Assembly (NCBI GenBank): GCA_004356215.1
Contig: SMXR01000041.1
Span: forward strand, 1 to 23,618
DNA from: Alphaproteobacteria bacterium
GTDB taxonomy: Bacteria > Pseudomonadota > Alphaproteobacteria > Sphingomonadales > SMXR01
Direction: 5' to 3'
DNA: 23,618 nucleotides
Both the position numbers and the translations under genes were made by a program. This document shows positions 14,047 to 21,254 of the stretch, piece by piece. Under the pieces are notes generated by a model that saw only the letters and a program-made list of their open reading frames with translations, did not search any database and was not told the origin of the DNA. Positions within the stretch are counted from its first letter, which is position 1. Every line of letters starts with the position of its first letter.

Positions 14047-16908
14047 ATGGCATCAAAAGAATTTATAGACACCCTGCTGACCGGCAACAACGCCGGGTTT
14101 ATTGAAACCCAATATATGCGGTTTTCTGAAAACCCCGCCTCTGTTGGCAATGATTGGCAAGCCTTTTTCAAACGCATGGAAAACGGCGCTGCCAGCCTTG
14201 CCGTTTTGCAAAAACCCACCTGGGCGCGGAAAGATTGGCCGCCTGAAGGGGTGGAAGAAAGCCAAACAGAAACGATAAAGGCGGCCAAACCCTCCGAAGA
14301 AAAAATCTCTCCCGGGGACATCAGGAAAGCAACGCTCGATTCCCTAAGGGCATTGATGATGATCCGGTCTTACCGTGTGCGCGGTCACCTGATTGCCGAA
14401 CTGGACCCCCTTGGGCTTGAAGAACGGCCGCCTCACCCTGAACTTGAACCTGAAAGCTATGGTTTCGGCGAGGCTGACCTTGATCGGCCGGTTTTTATTG
14501 ATAATCTTTTGGGTCTAGAGGCGGCAACGGTTCGTGAAATTTTAAAAATTTTACACCGCACCTATTGCTCGTCGGTTGGTGTCGAATTTATGCATATAAA
14601 TGTGCCTGAAGAAAAGGCCTGGATCCAGAAGCGTATTGAGGGGCGTGACAAGGACATCCAATTTTCCTCAGAAGGCAAGCGGGCCATATTGCAAAAACTG
14701 GTAGCGGCCGAACAATTTGAAAAATTTCTGGGTCGGAAGTTTGTTGGCACAAAACGATTTGGCCTGGACGGCGGTGAAGCCATGGTCCCGGCACTTGAAG
14801 CAATTATTAAGACCGGCGGGCAATTAGGGATCAAGGAAATTGTTATCGGCATGGCCCATCGCGGCCGCCTGAACGTTTTGGCCAATGTCCTGCAAAAGCC
14901 GTACCGGGCTATTTTTAACGAATTCCATGGCGGGTCATATAAACCCGAGGATGTCCAGGGCTCTGGTGATGTTAAATACCATCTTGGCACTTCGGCCGAC
15001 CGGGAATTTGATGGCAACAAGGTACACCTGTCGTTGACCGCTAATCCGTCACATCTGGAAGCGGTTGATCCCGTTGCGCTTGGAAAAACCCGCGCCAAAC
15101 AGGTTCAAATGAACGACGAAACCCACGAAAAGGTTGCTACCCTTTTGATTCACGGCGATGCCGCCTTTGCCGGACAGGGGATTGTAGCCGAATGTTTTAT
15201 GCTTTCCGGCCTCAATGGTTACAGCACCGGTGGCACCATCCATTTTATTATCAACAACCAGATCGGGTTCACGACACATCCCCACCATTCGCGTTCTTCG
15301 CCCTATCCCTCGGCCAGCGCCAAGATTGTTCAGGCACCAATTTTCCATGTCAATGGCGATGACCCTGAGGCGGTAGTCTTCGTTACAAAACTGGCCACTG
15401 AGTTTCGCCAAACCTTTAAGAAGGATGTTGTCGTTGACATGGTCTGCTACCGGCGTTTTGGGCATAACGAAAGCGATGAACCAGCTTTTACCCAACCGAA
15501 AATGTATGCCCGCATCAAAACCCATAAGGGGGTCGCTGAACTTTACCGTGACCGTTTAATCAATGAGGGCATATTGGACCAGCAGGCCTATGAGGCCCAA
15601 AAGACAGGGTACCTTGAACCGCTGGAAACCGAGTTGAAAGCAGCCCAGGATTACAAACCCAAAAAGGCCGACCGTTTCGAGAAAAAGTGGAAAGGTATGG
15701 AGGAATCCGGTAATCACACCGCGGAACCACCGACCGGGGTTGCCGAAAAAACTCTGAAACAAATTGGCAAGACATTAACCAGGGTGCCTGAGGGTTTCAA
15801 TATCCACAAAACCTTGGCCCGGGGGCTCGCTAATAAAACCAAAATGTTTGAAGCCGGAGCCGGGGTCGATTGGGCTACCGCAGAGGCCCTGGCTTTCGGG
15901 ACTCTCCTGAAGGAGGGTTTTGGGGTTCGTCTTACCGGGCAAGATACCATTCGCGGCACTTTTAGCCACCGCCATGCCAAATTTATCGACCAACAAACCG
16001 AGGAGGCCTATTGCCCGCTAGAAACCGTGGCGGGCAAAACCCACTTTGAAGCGATCGACAGTCCCCTTTCAGAGACCGGAGTGCTTGGGTTCGAATACGG
16101 CTTCAGCCAGGCCGAACCTAACATCTTGGTGGTTTGGGAGGCCCAGTTCGGTGATTTCGTCAACGTAGCCCAGGTCGTAATAGACCAGTTTATTTCTTCC
16201 GCCGAGGCCAAATGGTTGCGTTACAGCGGCCTCGTGATGCTGTTGCCGCATGGTTATGAAGGCCAGGGCCCAGAACATTCTTCGGCCCGGTTAGAGCGGT
16301 TTTTACAATTGTGTGCCGAAAATAATATGCAGGTGGCCAACTGTACTACCCCGGCTAACTATTTCCATATTCTGCGGCGCCAGTTGCACCGGGATTATCG
16401 CAAACCCCTTATCATCATGACCCCGAAATCGCTTTTGAGACACAAGGGAGCAGTATCGTCCCTGAAGGAAATGGCCGAAAAAACTTGCTTCCAACCGCTT
16501 TTGCCTGACCCTACTAAAACCGATCCGGTTAAAATCAACCGCTTAATTTTGTGTTCAGGCAAAGTTTATTATGACCTGGTGAAAGAACGCGATAAACGCG
16601 GCCAAAAGGATACATATATCATTAGGTTGGAGCAGCTTTACCCCTTCCCGGAAAAGAACCTGCAAAAAACTTTGGCGTCTTTTGAAAATGTTGAGAAAAT
16701 TGTCTGGTGCCAGGAAGAACCGAAAAACATGGGGGCCTGGTTTTTTGTCGAACCCCGGCTTGAGGAGGTTTTTGCGAAAACCGGCCTTAGAAACCTTAAA
16801 CGGGCATTATATGCCGGACGGAAAGAAAGCGCGGCCACCGCCACCGGTTTGGCTTCAGTCCACGAAAAAGAGCAAGCCACGCTTGTCGATCAGGCCTTAA
16901 CCCTTTAA
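14047..16908 (+). CDS. sucA: 2-oxoglutarate dehydrogenase E1 component (thiamine diphosphate-dependent)
   Basis: SucA decarboxylates 2-oxoglutarate on thiamine diphosphate and passes the succinyl group to E2 lipoyl. The 953-residue product has the N-terminal E2-binding segment with DWQAFF (36-41). The thiamine/active-site motifs are MAHRGRLNVL (H271), HGDAAFAGQG (369-378, metal ligand D371) and NNQIGFTT (403-410). The pyrimidine-domain end shows GYEGQGPEHSSARLERFLQL, and the C-terminal domain EEPKNMGAWFF. It is a normal bacterial E1 without fusion to E2. A TAAAGG (14028-14033) lies about 13 bases before the ATG, a rather wide spacing. sucB follows after 24 bases, indicating cotranscription. 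Confidence 0.98.
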   Translation: MASKEFIDTLLTGNNAGFIETQYMRFSENPASVGNDWQAFFKRMENGAASLAVLQKPTWARKDWPPEGVEESQTETIKAAKPSEEKISPGDIRKATLDSLRALMMIRSYRVRGHLIAELDPLGLEERPPHPELEPESYGFGEADLDRPVFIDNLLGLEAATVREILKILHRTYCSSVGVEFMHINVPEEKAWIQKRIEGRDKDIQFSSEGKRAILQKLVAAEQFEKFLGRKFVGTKRFGLDGGEAMVPALEAIIKTGGQLGIKEIVIGMAHRGRLNVLANVLQKPYRAIFNEFHGGSYKPEDVQGSGDVKYHLGTSADREFDGNKVHLSLTANPSHLEAVDPVALGKTRAKQVQMNDETHEKVATLLIHGDAAFAGQGIVAECFMLSGLNGYSTGGTIHFIINNQIGFTTHPHHSRSSPYPSASAKIVQAPIFHVNGDDPEAVVFVTKLATEFRQTFKKDVVVDMVCYRRFGHNESDEPAFTQPKMYARIKTHKGVAELYRDRLINEGILDQQAYEAQKTGYLEPLETELKAAQDYKPKKADRFEKKWKGMEESGNHTAEPPTGVAEKTLKQIGKTLTRVPEGFNIHKTLARGLANKTKMFEAGAGVDWATAEALAFGTLLKEGFGVRLTGQDTIRGTFSHRHAKFIDQQTEEAYCPLETVAGKTHFEAIDSPLSETGVLGFEYGFSQAEPNILVVWEAQFGDFVNVAQVVIDQFISSAEAKWLRYSGLVMLLPHGYEGQGPEHSSARLERFLQLCAENNMQVANCTTPANYFHILRRQLHRDYRKPLIIMTPKSLLRHKGAVSSLKEMAEKTCFQPLLPDPTKTDPVKINRLILCSGKVYYDLVKERDKRGQKDTYIIRLEQLYPFPEKNLQKTLASFENVEKIVWCQEEPKNMGAWFFVEPRLEEVFAKTGLRNLKRALYAGRKESAATATGLASVHEKEQATLVDQALTL

Positions 16909-16932
16909 GACCGGGGGTGGAGAGAAAACAGA

Positions 16933-18093
16933 ATGACCGAAAAGGTAACAGTTCCAAATCTTGGGGAATCGATCACCGAAGCCACCATCGGCAACTGGTT
17001 CAAGGAGGCTGGGGATCAGGTTGCTTTGGACGAGCCTATAGCCGAGCTTGAGACCGACAAGGTGGCGATGGAAGTAAATGCCCCTGTGGCGGGCATCTTG
17101 AAGGTTCTTTTGGCCAAAGAGGGTGAAACTGTTGAGGTTGGGGCGGTGATTGCTGAAATTGAACCCGGAGAAGCCAAACCCGAGGCAGCCCCGGAAAGGG
17201 AAGAAAAAAAACCGGAAGCCGCAAAAGCCCCGACAGAAGAAAAAATCCTTAGCCCGTCCGCAAAAAAACTTTCCAAAGAACTCGATGTTGACATTTCAGC
17301 CGTCACCGGCACCGGCAAGGATGGCCGCGTTGGCAAGGAAGACATCATGAAAGCGGTTTCGGGAGAACCAGAATTAAAGCCCGTGCCAGTTGGAGAGCGC
17401 GAAGAGCGGGTGCGCATGACCCGGATGCGCAAGCGCATTGCCGAACGCTTGAAAGAAGCCCAGAACACCGCGGCGATACTAACCACCTTTAACGAAGTCG
17501 ATATGACGGCGGTAATCGAGGCGCGCAATCGCAACAAAGAATTGTTTGTCAAAAAACACGGCGTGCGGCTTGGTTTTATGTCGTTTTTCACCAAGGCGTG
17601 CATTCATGCCCTAAAGGAAATTCCATCGGTAAATGCCGAAATTGACGGCGATGAAATCGTTTATAAAAACCACTATGATATCGGCGTGGCCATCAGTATT
17701 CCGGGCGGATTGGTGGTGCCGGTCTTGAGGGATGCCGATCAAAAAAGTTTTGCCGGGATCGAAAAAGCCATTTTCGAAATGGGCACCAAGGTCCGCGACG
17801 GGAAACTCAGTATAGAAGAAATGCAGGGCGGCACTTTTACCATTTCCAATGGTGGCGTGTTTGGTTCCATGCTTTCAACCCCGATCTTGAACCCGCCGCA
17901 ATCTGCGATTTTAGGTATGCACAAAATTGAGCAACGCCCGGTCGTGGTTGATGGCGAAATCGTCATTCGACCGATGATGTATCTAGCGCTTTCCTATGAC
18001 CACCGCCTGATCGATGGCCGTGAGGCAGTCACCTTCCTGGTCCGTGTCAAAGAGCTTTTGGAAGATACCGACAAACTTCTTTTAGACCTGTAA
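16933..18093 (+). CDS. sucB: 2-oxoglutarate dehydrogenase E2 component, dihydrolipoyllysine succinyltransferase
   Basis: SucB is the 24-mer core of the complex and transfers succinyl from lipoate to CoA. The 386-residue protein has one lipoyl domain (1-78) with lipoylated K43 in ELETDKVAMEV, an Ala/Pro/Glu/Lys linker (80-104), a peripheral-subunit-binding domain (105-141, SPSAKKLSKELDVD and GKDGRVGKEDI), a short linker, and the catalytic domain (about 158-386) with H357 and D361 in SYDHRLIDGREA. One lipoyl domain is usual for SucB. GGAGAG (16918-16923) precedes the ATG at good distance. It sits between sucA and lpdA in the conserved order. Confidence 0.98.
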   Translation: MTEKVTVPNLGESITEATIGNWFKEAGDQVALDEPIAELETDKVAMEVNAPVAGILKVLLAKEGETVEVGAVIAEIEPGEAKPEAAPEREEKKPEAAKAPTEEKILSPSAKKLSKELDVDISAVTGTGKDGRVGKEDIMKAVSGEPELKPVPVGEREERVRMTRMRKRIAERLKEAQNTAAILTTFNEVDMTAVIEARNRNKELFVKKHGVRLGFMSFFTKACIHALKEIPSVNAEIDGDEIVYKNHYDIGVAISIPGGLVVPVLRDADQKSFAGIEKAIFEMGTKVRDGKLSIEEMQGGTFTISNGGVFGSMLSTPILNPPQSAILGMHKIEQRPVVVDGEIVIRPMMYLALSYDHRLIDGREAVTFLVRVKELLEDTDKLLLDL

Positions 18094-18114
18094 TTTAACA
18101 TAGAGGAAATCAAG

Positions 18115-19524
18115 ATGAGCGAAAATCGCTTTGATGTTGTAATAATTGGCAGTGGCCCCGGGGGGTATGTGGCCGCCATTCGTGCCGCCCAGCTGGGACT
18201 CAAGGTGGGCTGTGTTGAAAAACGCAAGACACTGGGTGGCACATGCCTCAATATCGGCTGTATCCCGTCAAAAGCATTGCTCCATGCTTCGGAAAAATAC
18301 GAGGAAGCTAAAAATCACTTCGCCACCTTTGGCATCCAGGTGAAAGGCCTTAGCGTTGATTTGAAGCAAATGCTTGCAGAAAAAGACAAAACCGTAGCCG
18401 AACTCACCGGGGGTGTCGATTTTCTGTTCAAGAAAAACAGGATTACCAGATTTTCAGGAACCGGAAAAATCCTCGATAACGAAACCGTTGAAGTCACTTC
18501 TGATGACGGCAAGGCCGAAAAGGTTTTAACCAAAAACATCATTATTGCTACCGGTTCAGACGTCGCGCCGCTGAAGGGTGTTGATATTGATGGCAAAACC
18601 GTTGTCACCTCTACCGAAGCCCTTTCGCTGCCTAAAGTGCCCAAGCATCTGGTGATCATTGGCGGTGGTTATATTGGGCTTGAGATGGGTTCGGTCTGGC
18701 GCCGTTTGGGCTCAAAAGTAACGGTCGTTGAATTTATGGATCGGATCACGCCCGGCATGGATCAGGACGTTACCAAGAACTTTACCCGAATTTTGAAAAA
18801 GCAGGGCATGGATATTAAAACCAGCACAAAAGTGGTGGGTGTCAAGAAAACCAAAACTGGTGCAGATGTTAAAGTGGAACCTGCCCAGGGGGGTAAAAGT
18901 GAAATAATTTCCTGCGATGTCGTGTTGCTTTCGATTGGCCGCATCCCCCTCACCATTGGGTTGGGGCTTGAGAATGTCGGGGTTGCCCTTGATGACCGTG
19001 GCCGGGTCAAAGTGAACGGGCGCTTTGAGACGAACGTTAAGGGTATATATGCAATTGGCGATGTCATCGAAGGGCCGATGCTGGCCCATAAAGCCGAAGA
19101 CGAAGGAATGGCAGCAGCAGAATTCATCGCCGGGCACACCGGCTACGTCAACCCTGACGTAATCCCGGCAGTGATTTATACCATGCCGGAAGTGGCCTCG
19201 GTCGGGAAAACCGAAGAGCAGCTAAAAGAAGCAGGGATCAACTATAACGTTGGCAAATTTCCGTTTTCCGCCAACAGCCGGGCCAAGACCAACCGCGCCA
19301 CCGATGGGTTTGTCAAAATTCTGGCTGATGCCAAAAGCGACCGGGTTCTTGGGGTTCATATCATTGGCGTTGATGCCGGTAACATGATCGCCGAAGCTGT
19401 GCTTGCGATGGAATTCGGCGCCAGCGCCGAAGACATTGCTCTGACCTGTCATGCCCACCCAACCCACACCGAAGCGGTCAAGGAAGCGGCCATGGCGGTC
19501 GATAACCGCGCCATACATATGTAA
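18115..19524 (+). CDS. lpdA: Dihydrolipoyl dehydrogenase (E3)
   Basis: E3 reoxidises dihydrolipoamide with FAD and NAD+. The 469-residue protein has the FAD loop VIIGSGPGGYVAAIRAA (9-25), the redox disulfide C44/C49 in GGTCLNIGCIPSKALL, the NAD loop IIGGGYIGLEMGSVW, the second FAD motif YAIGDVI, and the catalytic pair H448 and E453 in CHAHPTHTEA. There is no N-terminal lipoyl domain. Position after sucAB makes it the E3 of the 2-oxoglutarate dehydrogenase complex, though it may be shared with pyruvate dehydrogenase or glycine cleavage enzymes. GAGGAAA before the ATG is a good ribosome binding site. It is the last gene of the row; its stop is four bases from the stop of the opposing xerC. Confidence 0.98.
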   Translation: MSENRFDVVIIGSGPGGYVAAIRAAQLGLKVGCVEKRKTLGGTCLNIGCIPSKALLHASEKYEEAKNHFATFGIQVKGLSVDLKQMLAEKDKTVAELTGGVDFLFKKNRITRFSGTGKILDNETVEVTSDDGKAEKVLTKNIIIATGSDVAPLKGVDIDGKTVVTSTEALSLPKVPKHLVIIGGGYIGLEMGSVWRRLGSKVTVVEFMDRITPGMDQDVTKNFTRILKKQGMDIKTSTKVVGVKKTKTGADVKVEPAQGGKSEIISCDVVLLSIGRIPLTIGLGLENVGVALDDRGRVKVNGRFETNVKGIYAIGDVIEGPMLAHKAEDEGMAAAEFIAGHTGYVNPDVIPAVIYTMPEVASVGKTEEQLKEAGINYNVGKFPFSANSRAKTNRATDGFVKILADAKSDRVLGVHIIGVDAGNMIAEAVLAMEFGASAEDIALTCHAHPTHTEAVKEAAMAVDNRAIHM

Positions 19525-19528
19525 GAAA

Positions 19529-20476
19529 TTACTTTCCAGCCCTGGGGTGGGCTTTTTCAAAGGTTTTCAAGAGGCTTTTTGAATCAACCTCGGTGTAATG
19601 CTGGGTGGTGGACAGGTTAGCGTGTCCCAAAAGTTCCTGGATGGTTCGAAGATCACCTCCAGCCGAAAGTAAATGGGTGGCAAAACTGTGGCGCAGGGCA
19701 TGCGGGGTGGCACTTTCCGGCAAACCCAAAGAGCGGCGTACACGTTCCATTGCTTTTTGAACCGTGCGCGGGTTTAACCGCTTGCCGCGCTTGCCTACAA
19801 AAAGCGGCCCCTCTTGGTCCAAATCAAAGGGGCAGTTATGAAGGTAGGCTTCAATTACTTCACTTACCACTGGCAACACCGGAACAACGCGTTCCTTGCC
19901 GCCTTTGCCTTTGATAACCAATGTTTCTTCCCGCGGAATATCTTTTACATTTAGCGAAAGTGCTTCTGAAATCCTGAGGCCGCAGCCATAAAGAAGTGTC
20001 ACCACGGCACAATCCCGGGCTTTTATCCAATTTTCCTTTGCCCCTGAGGAAATATTTTCGAGAACCTTTTCAGTCCCTTCAACGCTGAGCGGTCTCGGGA
20101 TAGAATGGGGAATCTTCGGGGTTTTTATCTGCGAAATAGCACTGTTATTTAAATTTTCCCGCTTGGCCAGGAACTTGAAAAAATTTCTTAAGGCAGAAAG
20201 CGACCGGGCCAAGGATTTTGCACTAAGGCCGCTCATTTTCCGGGCAGCTAGAAAGCTTCTGAAATCGTTAAGTGAAAAACCTTCCAGGGTTTTGCGGGAT
20301 ACCAGACCGCCGCCATGGTCCTGGGCAAAGGTCAGGAAAACCACAAGGTCTCTTGTATAATTCGAGGTGGTATGGTCAGAAAATCGGCGCTCGGAAGATA
20401 AAAACCGCACCCAGTTTTGCACCAAGTGAGCAACCTCGGCTGTTGTAAGTTCTTCAAGGTGGGGTTTTGCGGCCAT
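19529..20476 (-). CDS. xerC: Site-specific tyrosine recombinase XerC
   Basis: XerC with XerD resolves chromosome dimers at dif. The 315-residue protein has the SAM-like N-terminal core-binding domain (about 18-105) and the catalytic domain with all residues: R168 (GCGLRISEAL), K191 (IKGKGGKERVVP), H259 and R262 (HALRHSFATHLL), H285 (LLGHANLSTTQHY) and nucleophile Y294. XerC is favoured over XerD or a phage integrase by normal length and by its place in a housekeeping region; the XerC/XerD distinction is not absolute. The ATG has no strong Shine-Dalgarno sequence and lies 27 bases downstream of the transaldolase stop, so the two are probably cotranscribed. Its 3' end overlaps the terminator used by the facing lpdA. 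Confidence 0.93.
   Translation of the reverse strand: MAAKPHLEELTTAEVAHLVQNWVRFLSSERRFSDHTTSNYTRDLVVFLTFAQDHGGGLVSRKTLEGFSLNDFRSFLAARKMSGLSAKSLARSLSALRNFFKFLAKRENLNNSAISQIKTPKIPHSIPRPLSVEGTEKVLENISSGAKENWIKARDCAVVTLLYGCGLRISEALSLNVKDIPREETLVIKGKGGKERVVPVLPVVSEVIEAYLHNCPFDLDQEGPLFVGKRGKRLNPRTVQKAMERVRRSLGLPESATPHALRHSFATHLLSAGGDLRTIQELLGHANLSTTQHYTEVDSKSLLKTFEKAHPRAGK
19538..19557 (+). terminator. Rho-independent terminator for lpdA, inside the 3' end of xerC
   Basis: On the + strand AGCCC (19538-19542) and GGGCT (19549-19553) form a five-base-pair stem with a TGGGGT loop, followed by TTTT (five T in a row counting the stem end). It starts 14 bases after the lpdA stop and lies within the last codons of xerC on the opposite strand. 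Read on the - strand the T run would precede the stem, so it cannot serve xerC. The stem is short but GC-rich. Confidence 0.6.
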
Positions 20477-20503
20477 GGCCCATCTTATCAGGGACGGCCG
20501 TGG

Positions 20504-21157
20504 TTATAAAATGCTTTCCCCGGTTTTTTCCCAATCATCTAGAAATGCTTTCAAGCCTTTGTCGGTCAGCGGGTGCTTGAACAGCTGTCTCATGATCGAT
20601 GCCGGAATAGTTGCAACATCTGCGCCAATGCGTGCTGCTTCCAGGACATGGAGTGGAGTGCGGATACTGGCCACCAGAATTTCGGTTTTAAAGCCGTAAT
20701 TGTCATAAATCAGTCGGATATCTTCAATCAACCCCATGCCGTCCTCTGAAATGTCATCAAGGCGGCCAACGAAAGGGGAAATAAAAGTGGCCCCTGCCTT
20801 GGCGGCAAGAAGGGCCTGGTTTGCCGAAAAGCAGAGCGTAACGTTGACCATAATACCGTCACCAGTAAGTGCCTTGCAAGTTTTTAGTCCATCAACGGTG
20901 AGGGGCACCTTAACGGCTATATTATTGGAAATTTTGGCAAGTTTTTTGCCTTCTTTCAGCATCGTTGCGTGATCGGTGGCGACAGTTTCAGCGCTGACCG
21001 GGCCGTCGACAATACCGCAAATCTCTTCGATCACCTCAAATATCTTGCGGCCTGATTTCTTGATCAATGACGGATTGGTCGTCACTCCGTCCAGAAGCCC
21101 GGTATCGGCCAATTCAATGATTTCCTTAGTGTCGGCAGTATCGACGAAAAACTTCAT
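20504..21157 (-). CDS. tal: Small transaldolase (TalC/FSA-type subfamily)
   Basis: This 217-residue TIM-barrel protein belongs to the short transaldolase / fructose-6-phosphate aldolase group. It has MKFFVDTAD (1-9), LLDGVTTNPSLI (21-32), the Schiff-base lysine K83 in NIAVKVPLT, ISPFVGRLDD (126-135) and ASIRTP. Two positions that separate activities read as transaldolase: E57 in SAETVA (E. coli fructose-6-phosphate aldolase has Gln59) and F129 in SPFVGR (aldolase has Tyr131). It therefore probably acts in the non-oxidative pentose phosphate pathway. The ribosome binding site GGGGAGG (- strand, 21161-21167) is strong, three bases from the ATG. It leads an operon with xerC and diverges from priA. 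Confidence 0.93.
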   Translation of the reverse strand: MKFFVDTADTKEIIELADTGLLDGVTTNPSLIKKSGRKIFEVIEEICGIVDGPVSAETVATDHATMLKEGKKLAKISNNIAVKVPLTVDGLKTCKALTGDGIMVNVTLCFSANQALLAAKAGATFISPFVGRLDDISEDGMGLIEDIRLIYDNYGFKTEILVASIRTPLHVLEAARIGADVATIPASIMRQLFKHPLTDKGLKAFLDDWEKTGESIL

Positions 21158-21254
21158 ATTCCTCCCCTAGATGGTCAAACATCCTAATAAATTTGGTACT
21201 CCCTCTTTTGCTTTATTGCAAGGCTGTGATGGTCTCAGGTAAGGTTGGGACAGC
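21158..21254. promoter_or_regulatory. Divergent intergenic region between the transaldolase gene and priA
   Basis: These 97 bases must hold the start signals of both genes unless transcription enters from further away. On the - strand a weak pair TTGCAA (complement of 21216-21221) and TACCAA, 17 bases on, could serve the transaldolase. TTGC-N6-GCAA (21208-21221) is a small dyad overlapping that -35. On the + strand no convincing promoter for priA was seen; AAGG (21241-21244) may be its ribosome binding site, 10 bases from the ATG. Confidence 0.3.

Noticed and set aside
19529..20476. Integrase of a mobile element
   Set aside because: No att-like repeats, tRNA, phage or transposon genes are nearby; length and context fit housekeeping XerC.
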